This document shows, in pieces, positions 4,629 to 13,200 of a DNA stretch of 15,912 bases. The notes beneath the pieces were generated by a model that searched no databases, had not been told where the DNA came from, and saw only the letters and a program-made list of their open reading frames with translations. The stretch's first letter is position 1. Each line of letters begins with the position of its first letter. Position numbers and translations under genes: made by a program. Source of the DNA: an uncultured Desulfomonile sp. (GTDB lineage Bacteria; Desulfobacterota; Desulfomonilia; Desulfomonilales; Desulfomonilaceae); the NCBI GenBank assembly GCA_937915285.1, contig CALDNG010000298.1:1-15912 (forward strand), in the 5' to 3' direction.

Positions 4629-6869
4629 ATGTTCAAAAACGCCATTAACTGGTTCAACAAGTTTACACACAGTCTGAGTTTCAAGCTCAGTTTTTATGCT
4701 GGGCTGGTAATGTTTCTCGCCATAATCGTTTTTTCATACCAATCCATATCATCCCAGGAAAACAATCTTATAAGCAAGATGATTCAGGAATCCCTGAAGG
4801 ATTCTGAAGTGGTCAAGGCCGCTATCTGGAACGGCATGATGACCAAGGATCGCGAAGTGATTCGTCAGATAGTCAAAGCTATAGGAGAGCAGGAAAGATT
4901 CAAGGAAATAAGTATTTATGACAACAAGGGAGAACTTCATTACTCGACCAAGCCTATTACGACCACAACTCAGAACGATTTTGCCTCGGAACCCTTAATG
5001 AAGGATTTGCGGACTGACACACGACTTCGTCACCGCCTGTCACACGATGGTAATTCCATAATAGTCGTCAACCCGTTGGTGAATACTTCGAGTTGCTCGA
5101 CCGCCGGATGTCATGCAAGCCCGGAAGTTGAAAAGACGCTAGGGGCGCTTCGGGTTAAATTGGGTCTGGAAAGCCTGCACCAGGAGGTTTCCAGGAACAC
5201 AAGACATACAATCATTTTTGCTGTATCACTATTTCTTCTAATTTCAACTGCTTCGGGTTTGGGTGTCCTGCTTTTTATAAATCCAAAAATAAGGCAACTC
5301 CAGGAAAAGGCGGCCAAAATGGCCAGGGGTGAATACAATCCCCTGGGCAAAGATGGGGGCTCTGATGAGATGGCAGAGCTTATGAGATCTTTCGATCGGA
5401 TGAGCTTGCAGATCAACCAAAGGACCATGGAGCTAGACGCAAGTCGTAAATTGTATAAATCGCTGTTCGACGAAGTCCCCTGCTACCTGACTGTGGTCGA
5501 TAGAGATTTCAAGATCGTCCGAGCAAACAGGGCGTTCGTTAATGAATTTGGAAATCAGGTGGGTAAAAACTGTTTTCAGGGATACAAAAACCGGTCTGAA
5601 CGCTGCGAGAACTGTTCGGTGGCAAAAACTTTTGAGGATGGCGCCGTTCATCAGTCGGAAGAAATTTGGCGACTTCACAGAAGAGACTGCTATGTGATGG
5701 TGAAAACATCTCCCATATTTGACGACCGAGGCAGGGTTGTTGAAGTTCTCGAGATGGCAGTTGATGTAACCTTGCTGAAGAGGCTGCAATTCAGGCTGGA
5801 ACGCAAGCAGCACGAATTTAAACGTCTATTTTCGAATGTTCCCTGCTACTTGACGGTCGTAGACCGGGAATTCAATATCGTTACTTCCAATCATCTGTTT
5901 GAGCGCGATTTTGGTCACAGCATCGGTCAAAAATGTTACGCAGTTTACAAGAATTCGGGACATCAGTGTGACAACTGCCCGGTGGAAAAAACCTTCAGGG
6001 ACGGCACAACCCACTATTCGGAGGAAATTTGGCGTCGAAATGGCGAAGAGACTTATATAGTCGTTTATACCGCGCCCGTCCATGATGATGAAGGCAATAT
6101 AGTATCCGTCATGGAAATGAGCACCAACATTACGGAAGTAAAACGTCTGCAGGGCGAGCTTGTAATATTGGGTGAAACGATAGCCGGTATGTCCCATACC
6201 ATAAAAAACATTCTATCTGGCCTGCAGGGTGGAGTGTATGTGCTGGACTCCGGGTTGACTCGGGGCAAAGAAGACAAGATTCGGGCCGGTTGGTCAATGG
6301 TGAAGAATAATGTTGAGAAAATATCTGATCTTGTAAAGGGCATACTTTACGCTTCAAAGGAACGAATCCCTGAATACCGGGAATATTCTCCGATCCAGTT
6401 GCTGTCCGAAGTTTGTGACCTATACGAGGTTAAGGCGCGAAATCAGGGAATCGAATTGGTTAGGAACTTTTCCGATGATGTTAAACCATGTTTGATAGAC
6501 CCAGCAGGGATTCACAGCGCCGTCTCTAATCTGATCTCAAATGCGTTATACGCATGCAATAATCTCAACCAGGAAATATCCCATACGGTTACCGTCTCTT
6601 GCCGAGCCAATGGGCAAAATCTGGTCATTGAGGTGAGTGATGACGGAGAGGGAATGCCTGAGGAAGTAAGGGAGAATCTTTTTAAGAAGTTTTATTCCAC
6701 AAAGGGTTCAAAGGGAACGGGGCTTGGCCTGGTTATAACCCGCAAAGTGGTTCACGAACATGGGGGAAGTATACGGGTGGAATCCGAACTGGGTGTTGGA
6801 ACCACATTCATAATCGAGATTCCGATGAATTTTGAAGAGCCAAAACCTGTATTTCAGGAGGCTTCCTAG
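4629..6869 (+). CDS. Haem-c sensor histidine kinase with tandem Cys-rich PAS domains
   Basis: 746 residues from the ATG at 4629; a TTG at 4602 would add nine, and neither start has a clear ribosome binding site. Membrane span 1 is at about 21-41 and span 2 at about 195-217, with a periplasmic sensor region between them. The region holds Cys156-x4-Cys161-His162, the spaced c3-type haem-c motif, shortly before span 2. A HAMP linker follows (about 218-271), then two related PAS domains (about 275-383 and 397-503). Each PAS starts with VPCYLTVVDR and contains a distal Cys plus a Cys-x2-Cys pair (Cys315/326/329 and Cys436/447/450). The kinase core has His523 (SHTIKN), the N-box Asn638, DDGEGMP and GTGLGL. 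It probably senses periplasmic redox state or a haem ligand and phosphorylates the receiver encoded upstream. The universal-stress-like gene follows after 43 bases. Confidence 0.85.
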   Translation: MFKNAINWFNKFTHSLSFKLSFYAGLVMFLAIIVFSYQSISSQENNLISKMIQESLKDSEVVKAAIWNGMMTKDREVIRQIVKAIGEQERFKEISIYDNKGELHYSTKPITTTTQNDFASEPLMKDLRTDTRLRHRLSHDGNSIIVVNPLVNTSSCSTAGCHASPEVEKTLGALRVKLGLESLHQEVSRNTRHTIIFAVSLFLLISTASGLGVLLFINPKIRQLQEKAAKMARGEYNPLGKDGGSDEMAELMRSFDRMSLQINQRTMELDASRKLYKSLFDEVPCYLTVVDRDFKIVRANRAFVNEFGNQVGKNCFQGYKNRSERCENCSVAKTFEDGAVHQSEEIWRLHRRDCYVMVKTSPIFDDRGRVVEVLEMAVDVTLLKRLQFRLERKQHEFKRLFSNVPCYLTVVDREFNIVTSNHLFERDFGHSIGQKCYAVYKNSGHQCDNCPVEKTFRDGTTHYSEEIWRRNGEETYIVVYTAPVHDDEGNIVSVMEMSTNITEVKRLQGELVILGETIAGMSHTIKNILSGLQGGVYVLDSGLTRGKEDKIRAGWSMVKNNVEKISDLVKGILYASKERIPEYREYSPIQLLSEVCDLYEVKARNQGIELVRNFSDDVKPCLIDPAGIHSAVSNLISNALYACNNLNQEISHTVTVSCRANGQNLVIEVSDDGEGMPEEVRENLFKKFYSTKGSKGTGLGLVITRKVVHEHGGSIRVESELGVGTTFIIEIPMNFEEPKPVFQEAS

Positions 6870-6912
6870 TTTTGAAAAGTTACAGACTCTCGAAATATTT
6901 TAGGAGGACAAC

Positions 6913-7449
6913 ATGAATGGTGTAGGACTTTGCGCAACTTTTTCCAGACAGGGAGATTGGGCCTTTGATTATGCTCTGTCACTGGCTAGATCCCATAAAA
7001 CAAGACTCAACGTTTTCCAGTTCCTTGAGTCTCCGTATACCTTGCGACGTGATGTTGTTTTTGTTGATGCGGCAAAAACCAAAACGGCTCCAGTCACTCC
7101 GGATCTGATTGCCGAGAAGGACAAGGAACTTCGGATGGGTTTTGACGATCGTCTTGGAGATTATACCGACGTCGGTTTCAGGCTCTGTGAAGGGGTTAAT
7201 GAGGTAGAGTTGAGGAAATGTTTCCGCAGGGGCGATTATGAAATCCTGGTGATCGGTTACATGGAAAAAGGCGCCACTTTCGGAGGAACGACGAGTATTG
7301 AAGATTTTTGCCACAAATTTCATGGGCCGGTGGTGCTGGTAGGACCTGAATCTCCGTCAACCTTTTACTTGAACAAACTGGCGGTTGACAGGATTTCAGA
7401 GCTTAATATTCCTGAAGGTAAATGGCATGCGCTAAATGGCGCTGAATAA
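6913..7449 (+). CDS. Degenerate universal-stress-like protein
   Basis: 178 residues, soluble. The pattern VGLCATFSRQGDWAFDYALSLA at the start and ILVIGYMEKG... GPVVLVGPES near the end follows the alternating strand/helix layout of the universal stress (UspA) fold. The usual ATP-binding G-x2-G-x9-G-(S/T) motif is not convincingly present; the corresponding part reads GYMEKGATFGGTTSIEDF, so nucleotide binding is doubtful. A C-terminal extension of about 30 residues (from TFYLNKL) is not part of the usual domain. AGGAGG lies 5 bases before the ATG, and the gene follows the sensor kinase by 43 bases, so co-transcription is likely. A role as an output or accessory protein of the two-component system is inference from position. 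Confidence 0.6.
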   Translation: MNGVGLCATFSRQGDWAFDYALSLARSHKTRLNVFQFLESPYTLRRDVVFVDAAKTKTAPVTPDLIAEKDKELRMGFDDRLGDYTDVGFRLCEGVNEVELRKCFRRGDYEILVIGYMEKGATFGGTTSIEDFCHKFHGPVVLVGPESPSTFYLNKLAVDRISELNIPEGKWHALNGAE

Positions 7450-7498
7450 TAGTTCCGTTTTTTTAGGGACTTACAATTGATTTGAAGGTCATTCAACG

Positions 7499-7536
7499 AA
7501 AAAACCTGGTTCTGGAGTTCTATATCCAGAACCAGG
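7499..7536 (-). terminator. Strong hairpin, terminator-like on the minus strand
   Basis: CCTGGTTCTGG (7505-7515) and CCAGAACCAGG (7526-7536) form a perfect 11-pair stem with a 10-base loop. On the plus strand it is followed by CTTATATGG, a poor U-tract. On the minus strand it is followed by six Ts (7504-7499), the textbook arrangement for an intrinsic terminator. No minus-strand gene feeds into it within 2.7 kb. It could also serve, less efficiently, as a plus-strand terminator after the universal-stress-like gene. Confidence 0.6.
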
Positions 7537-7585
7537 CTTATATGGTTTCCAAATGTCATGTCTGTTCTATTCAGGAGCTTAAACT

Positions 7586-7867
7586 GTGAAATTTTCTAAC
7601 GCCGATGAGTTTGAATTGCATGTTCACAAATGCTTTAAACGAATGTTCGAACTTCTTATGCAGATGGATAAGGTGGTAAAAGAGGAGGCGGAAAGGGAAG
7701 AATCAGTTGGTAATTATGGAAAGATGTCGGACATGAGGGACTGGATGGAAGAAGTGATTCTTCACTGCCATCTTGCCTGGCAATATCACCGATTGTCCAA
7801 AGGGTCGAGCAATGTTAACACGTGGGATCACATTGAGAATTCCAAAAGTGGTGAAACTGACTCTTAA
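7586..7867 (+). CDS. Small hydrophilic protein of unknown function
   Basis: 93 residues from a GTG start with AGGAG (7573-7577) 8 bases upstream. I do not recognise a family. The protein looks mostly alpha-helical and strongly charged, with no signal or membrane segment. His and Cys residues (HVHKCF at 12-17, HCHLAWQYH at 60-68) could form a metal site: His12, His14, Cys16, His60, Cys61, His62 and His68. The N-terminal and central helices (FELLMQMDKVVKEEAEREE) could make a coiled coil or four-helix bundle. It lies downstream of the hairpin at 7499-7536 and upstream of the LutB-like gene with a 116-base gap. Coding is supported by the ribosome binding site and the sensible amino-acid composition, not by homology. 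Confidence 0.55.
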   Translation: MKFSNADEFELHVHKCFKRMFELLMQMDKVVKEEAEREESVGNYGKMSDMRDWMEEVILHCHLAWQYHRLSKGSSNVNTWDHIENSKSGETDS

Positions 7868-7923
7868 GCCTCCCTCCTAAAAATTCCTGGACATTTTTTT
7901 AAGCAAGTCGGGTTGAAATCCTT

Positions 7924-7952
7924 TTGAGTTTGAGTGTCGGAAGATGTAATCT
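7924..7952 (+). promoter_or_regulatory. Possible sigma70 promoter of the LutB-like gene
   Basis: TTGAGT (7924-7929), a 17-base spacer, then TAATCT (7947-7952). This would give a leader of about 25 bases before the ATG at 7984. A GATCAAG sequence (minus strand) overlaps the -10, similar to part of the 20-base repeats, but the match is short. Confidence 0.3.
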
Positions 7953-7983
7953 TGATCATTCCATCCTCTGATACGGAGATTCT

Positions 7984-9342
7984 ATGTCCTTAAAATCTTC
8001 ACCGGTAGATCTAAGACATAGCTCAAGAGTGGCTATTGGGGATTCAACACTTGGCGCTGCGCTAAAATCGGCAACAGACCTGTTTACTCTAAAAAGGGAA
8101 GAGGGACTTTCCTCGGTTCCCAGAGAGCAATGGCGGCAGGAAGCGTCAAGAATTCGTGACTATGTCTTAGCCAATCTTGAGGATTTGGTGGATGAATTTT
8201 CCGCTAACGCCACCATGGCCGGGGCCGTGGTTCATCGTGCCAAGGACGCCTCAGAGGCCGGACAGACGATCCTAAACCTCCTCAAGGATAACAAGGTAAA
8301 AAAGATTGTTAAGGCCAAGTCGATGGTTTCAGAAGAAATTCACCTGAACCACCTTCTTGAAAGCCATAACATAGAGGTAGTCGAAACCGATTTAGGGGAA
8401 TACATCGTCCAGATAGCCGGTGAGACTCCATCGCACATTCTTGCTCCTGCCATACACAAGAACCGACGTCAGGTCGGCCGGCTCTTTCGCGAAAAACTCG
8501 GAGTAGAATACTCCGAAGATCCCCAAGTACTTACAAAGATCGCTCGTCAGGCGCTTCGTGAAGACTTTCTGACAGCAGGCGCCGGGTTTTCAGGAGCCAA
8601 TTTTGCCGTTTCCAGTTCTGGTAGTCTGGCAATTTTTACGAATGAAGGAAACGGACGAATGTGCACTGCCGTACCCCCTATACATATCGCCTTACTCACC
8701 ATAGAAAAGATGCTGCCGTCATTTAAGGAGTTAGCGTTCTTTTCGCGGCTACTAACACGATTTGCCACTGGTCAAACGCTGTCTTCCTACATGTCAATGA
8801 TAACAGGCACGAGGAGAGACGGTGACTTCACAGGGGCAAAAAAGCTTCACATAGTCCTGCTTGACAATGGGCGTACGGAAATCGTCAAAGGGCCCTTCAA
8901 GGATATCCTTAAATGCATAAGATGCAGCGCATGTGTGAATGTTTGTCCGGTTTACCGCAAAATTGGAGGACATGCGTACGATACTACTTACTCGGGGCCC
9001 ATGGGAATAGTACTCACTAATCTTCTGTATGGCCTTGAGAGGGCCCACACCCTGCTTGACGCTTCGACACTATGTGGGGCTTGTGTAGATGTCTGCCCGG
9101 TGAAAGTCCCTCTTGTAGAAATGATTGGTATGTTGCGCGAAAAGCGTGTCAATTCAGGAGTGGCGCCTTTGAGTGAAGGTGTGTTCATGACACTATTCGG
9201 GCTTGCTTCACAAAATCACGTCCTGTTTTCTGCAGGACAAAGATTTTTGCGCCGTTCCTGGCCAATGATACGGAACATTCTAAAAGATCTTCGTCCTGAT
9301 AGACTCCCGAGAGTTTCTGGTAAAACATTCAGGGAATATTGA
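7984..9342 (+). CDS. lutB: LutB/YkgF-like iron-sulfur protein (LUD domain plus ferredoxin motifs)
   Basis: 452 residues, slightly shorter than LutB of Bacillus (about 475). LutB works with LutA and LutC in oxidising L-lactate to pyruvate. Residues about 60-300 form the LUD (DUF162) domain, with the recognisable stretch FSGANFAVSSSGSLAIFTNE and GNGRMCTAVPPIHI. Then come Cys311-x2-Cys314-x2-Cys317-x3-Cys321-Pro followed by the family GGHAY-YSGPMG element, and Cys364-x2-Cys367-x3-Cys371-Pro: seven cysteines in the two motifs, for one or two [4Fe-4S] clusters. The C-terminus ends in an amphipathic tail. GGAG lies 5 bases before the ATG. The usual partners LutA (CCG protein) and LutC are absent on both sides, so the electron donor and the substrate are uncertain; the downstream SDR could supply a hydroxyacid oxidation step, and the CCG protein at 2450 might stand in for LutA. 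Confidence 0.8.
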   Translation: MSLKSSPVDLRHSSRVAIGDSTLGAALKSATDLFTLKREEGLSSVPREQWRQEASRIRDYVLANLEDLVDEFSANATMAGAVVHRAKDASEAGQTILNLLKDNKVKKIVKAKSMVSEEIHLNHLLESHNIEVVETDLGEYIVQIAGETPSHILAPAIHKNRRQVGRLFREKLGVEYSEDPQVLTKIARQALREDFLTAGAGFSGANFAVSSSGSLAIFTNEGNGRMCTAVPPIHIALLTIEKMLPSFKELAFFSRLLTRFATGQTLSSYMSMITGTRRDGDFTGAKKLHIVLLDNGRTEIVKGPFKDILKCIRCSACVNVCPVYRKIGGHAYDTTYSGPMGIVLTNLLYGLERAHTLLDASTLCGACVDVCPVKVPLVEMIGMLREKRVNSGVAPLSEGVFMTLFGLASQNHVLFSAGQRFLRRSWPMIRNILKDLRPDRLPRVSGKTFREY

Positions 9343-9411
9343 TCATGATTTAGCAGGTATCTTTTTAATAAACATTTTTCAGTAATTTCATTACCGGTGT
9401 TGTAATGGGAG

Positions 9412-9417
9412 AAGGAG
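9412..9417 (+). promoter_or_regulatory. Ribosome binding site deciding the SDR start
   Basis: AAGGAG ends directly before an in-frame TTG at 9418, leaving no spacer for that codon, but lies 6 bases before the ATG at 9424. The ATG is therefore the start. Confidence 0.7.
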
Positions 9418-9423
9418 TTGAAC

Positions 9424-10263
9424 ATGGATATCAACGAACCGTCAATAACCAGAGAACAAATACTGGTTTTGGATGATCCGAGCTTCAATTCTGAGAATGT
9501 TTGCATTGTCTCGGGCGTGGGTGGCGGCATAGGACGAGCGACTGCGATTGCTTGCGCGGCAAATGGCCTCACCGTTGCAGGACTCGATATAAATGCGAAG
9601 GAAGGCCAAAACACGGTAGAAATGGTTCAGGCTCTTGACGGTAAAATGGAATTCATCAGGACGGATCTCGCAAATGACGAAGACATAGTGAATGCTGTCA
9701 AGGAAGCTTCCGGATTGGGAAACGTCAAATTTCTGGCCAACATAGCAGGTATCCAGCACATAGACTCGGTTGAGAATTTCCCCATGGAAAAATACGACCT
9801 GATGCAAAAAATAATGTTGAGGGCTCCTTTTTACCTGTCCAAGCTAACAATACCCCTCATGAGAACAACTTCAGATGGAATAGGTGTAATAGGAAACATG
9901 TCTTCGGTGCATGGACACATTTGCACCATGAATAAGCCTGTTTACAACATCACGAAATTTGGACTAAGGGCTCTTTCTCAGTCAATATCGGCAGAAGGGT
10001 ATGGAAAAATAAGGTCTTTCAGTGTGAGTGTCGGATTTGTAAAAACCGGTCTTGCTCTTCGTCAAATACCTGCGCAGGCTGCTCAAAGGGGAATAACACA
10101 TGAGGAAGTTGTCCGCGATGTCATGATGGGCAAGTCCCGAGTGAAGGAAATGATGTCACCGATAGACGTGGGTAATCTGTTTGTACTAGGTTTTTCCAAG
10201 TATTCCAATTACCTGGTAGGCGGCGATCTTCTGTTTGACGGTGGGATGGTTCTGACTTATTAA
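9424..10263 (+). CDS. Short-chain dehydrogenase, 3-hydroxybutyrate-dehydrogenase-like
   Basis: 279 residues. An N-terminal extension of about 20 residues precedes the Rossmann fold. The cofactor loop is Gly31-Val-Gly-Gly-Gly-Ile-Gly37, and Asp55 at the end of strand 2 (GLDIN) favours NAD(H). The active-site Ser161 (MSSVHG), Tyr174 and Lys178 (YNITK) are present. The stretches IAGIQHIDSVENFP, SSVHG and AAQRGITHEEVVRDVM resemble bacterial D-3-hydroxybutyrate dehydrogenases. The Asn of the usual Asn-Ser-Tyr-Lys tetrad is replaced by Met131 in QKIMLRAPF, and the PG after the active site reads VG, so activity or substrate may differ. It follows the LutB-like gene by 81 bases and may share its transcript. 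Its stop lies 6 bases from the end of the convergent kinase gene, with no strong terminator between. Confidence 0.8.
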   Translation: MDINEPSITREQILVLDDPSFNSENVCIVSGVGGGIGRATAIACAANGLTVAGLDINAKEGQNTVEMVQALDGKMEFIRTDLANDEDIVNAVKEASGLGNVKFLANIAGIQHIDSVENFPMEKYDLMQKIMLRAPFYLSKLTIPLMRTTSDGIGVIGNMSSVHGHICTMNKPVYNITKFGLRALSQSISAEGYGKIRSFSVSVGFVKTGLALRQIPAQAAQRGITHEEVVRDVMMGKSRVKEMMSPIDVGNLFVLGFSKYSNYLVGGDLLFDGGMVLTY

Positions 10264-10269
10264 ATTCGG

Positions 10270-13200
10270 TCAGTCTGTTTTTAGGTTTGCCTCATACAGG
10301 GCACGTTTTATGGCGCTGCCGAGTTTTTTGTCCGTAAAGGGTTTTTGGATTACAGCGTTGATGGTTTCCATTTCCTTGGCAGTAATCTCGTTATTTGCAT
10401 CATAACCGGTCATCAACAGGACAGGAATTTCAGGCCTTATTTTCTTTATTTCCTGAGCCAGAGTTAGGCCGCTGAGTTCATTCATTGTCAAATCCGTGAT
10501 AACCAGATCGAAATCGTAAGATCCAATCCTGAACATGTTCAATGCAACAACGGGGTTGACGAAGCAGTAAGCTTTGTAACCGAAATTTTGGAGCATTTCC
10601 CGTGCTATGTCCGAAAGCGCTTTTTCTTCATCCACAAACATTATATTGCCGTTTCCGGATAGATCTGTTTCATCCTCTTGTTCATCAACATTAGAGGAAC
10701 GGTCTATGATAGGCAAATACACTTCAAAACACGCCCCCTGCTTACAGGATTGATCAAGTCTGATGAGTCCTGAGTGCCCGGTTACAATGCCGTGCGCTAC
10801 GGCCAGTCCCATTCCACTGCCCTCCCCAACAGGCTTGGTTGTGAAATATGGCTCAAAAATTCTGTCCCCTATTTTTGGGTCAACTCCGGGACCTGAGTCT
10901 TTTACAGTTAGTTTCAGCGACAATCCGGATTTTGGTAAGATGATGCCCCTATTTTTCAACTGTTCTTCGTCACTGACTTCGAGATTTATGTCAAGAATGC
11001 CGCCCTGTTTACCCATTGAGTAACCTGCGTTTGAACACAGATTCATTAGTACCTGATGAATTTGACTCGGATCACCCAGAATCAGGTGGTCATCAGACCG
11101 AATATCGCTTTTAATCTTTATTGTCGAAGGAAAGGAAGCATCTAGAAATTTTATGGTTTCTTTGATTATGGGTATAATATTGAGTGGCTTTTTTTCGTGA
11201 GTGTCTTTTCGACAGAACGTAAGAATTTGACTCACTAGATCCCTTGCCCTTTTTGAAGCCGCAAGTATTTGATTCAGTTGATCATTGATGACCTCTCGAC
11301 TGTCAACGCCGGTAAGCGCAATTTGGGTATATCCCATGATGATAGTAAGTATATTGTTGAAATCATGAGCTATACCAGTGGCAAACGTTCCGAGGGCCTC
11401 CATTTTTTGAGCATGAAGCAACTGATTCCTCAGGGCGTTCTCCTGGCTCTTATCTATCACAAACCCAATAAGACTGGACTCCCGGTCAAAAATCATACTG
11501 TTAAAATAAAGTGTCACGTCGAAATCCTGACCATTTTTAGTGACCGCCCTCAAATCGGAACCTATCGATTCGAATAATGACTGAGGATTGGGGTCAGGTA
11601 AACCACCGTTGAAAAGAGTATCAACGGACAGACCTTCCATCTCATGGGGTGAAGTCAATCCATACATCTTGCACATCGCATGGTTTGCAAAAGAAACCAT
11701 ACCCTTGGTGGAAAGAAATATCCCTACAGGAGCATACTCCAGCAAGTTTCTCATTTTCTGTTCTGATCGTTGAATCTCACGTTGAGCCTGATTCAGTTCG
11801 TGGATTATTCTGGCTTGGGACAAGTTCTGCAACCCGAGCATCGAAACCTGTGTAGACAAATGAGATAAAAACAGCGCTGCCTTTAGAAGCTTATCCTTCG
11901 ATCCAAAAACATCTGAATTAATAGAAGCATAAAGTTCCGCTTCGTCTAGACCAACTCTTTGCGCGAGTCTTTTAACATCCTCTGGGCAAGGTTCGGTGTC
12001 AAATCCAGGACCTATTTTCCATGCTCCAACACTTCGACCCTGAATACTTATCGGACACAAATAAATTGAAACCCCAGATAACAGGAAATTTTGATCACAG
12101 AAGACGGCATCGGAACCGGCTCTGGAAATAAGTAGGGAATTTTGTTCCTCCATCATGTGCCGGCCGTCTTCTGTGGAAACAATTTTGGCCTGAAAATAAG
12201 AAATTTTCCTGGATGCTAAAATGGACTTCCCGTTCATTCCGATCAACTCTATTGGTATTTCCACAAAATCTGAAAATGATTCCTGAATTTTTTGTAGGGT
12301 ATTGATGTCGATCAAATCAGTTAAATTGAAATCACCGATATCGGAATCAGGCCGGGTTAAAGCCCAAAGTTTCTTGTCCAACGCCTCCTCAATTCGTCTC
12401 CTTCGCTCTATCTCTTGGTTTAGTTTCAGATTTGCCTTGTCTAATTCAATCGAATGGTCTTCAACTTTTTGTTCGAGCTTGACATGAGAATCCAGAAGAT
12501 CCAGCTCCTTTTTTCTGGTGTCGGTGATGTCTCTGCCAACAAACTGGAATTCCATGGCTTGTGAGCTTTGATCGAACCTGGCGTCAGCGGTCCATTGGTA
12601 AAAACGGGCGACACCTGAAGCCCCTATTACGGGGCATTCGTATGATCCGTGGAAGTCTTCGTTACAGTTGGATTTTAAAAATTCCTTGAACTCGGTTTTG
12701 GTGGTTTCTGGCAGGAAAATCTCAAAATCCAGTCCCAGAAGGCTGGTTCTGGATAAAGCGCTGAATCGGCAGAAAGCCCTGTTAACAAAAGTAATGATAC
12801 CACTTTGAGAAATCCGGAAAATGAGGTCGGAGCTTGATTCAATGACCTTGAGAGCCTCTTCGCCTTTTCTTCTGCGAAATTGATCGCGCAGGTACTCGTA
12901 ACCGAGGGTCATCAAAAAGGCGCTAAGATTTGACAAGTCTGTCGGAGATATTTTGGTTATCTCAAAACCGCTATACTGGATTCCATCCTTTTGTTCCTGA
13001 TGGGTCCAACGGCATACCGCCTCAAAGGAAAAATTCTCGAGGCCCATATTTCCTGGTGGGCAAATGTGGAGTTCTATGTTTTCTTGTGGGCTGCAATGAA
13101 TTCCCTTGACCCCCAAACCCCTTACGGTCATGTTCAAGACCGTGCCTTTATTGGAAGGTTTGTTAAGCGCATGGACAGGAACTTCGAGGAAAAGGGGCTT

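Noticed and set aside
10252..10273. Hairpin CTGAC...GTCAG plus T-run as terminator of the SDR gene
   Set aside because: Only five pairs with a 12-base loop; too unstable, and it overlaps both stop codons.
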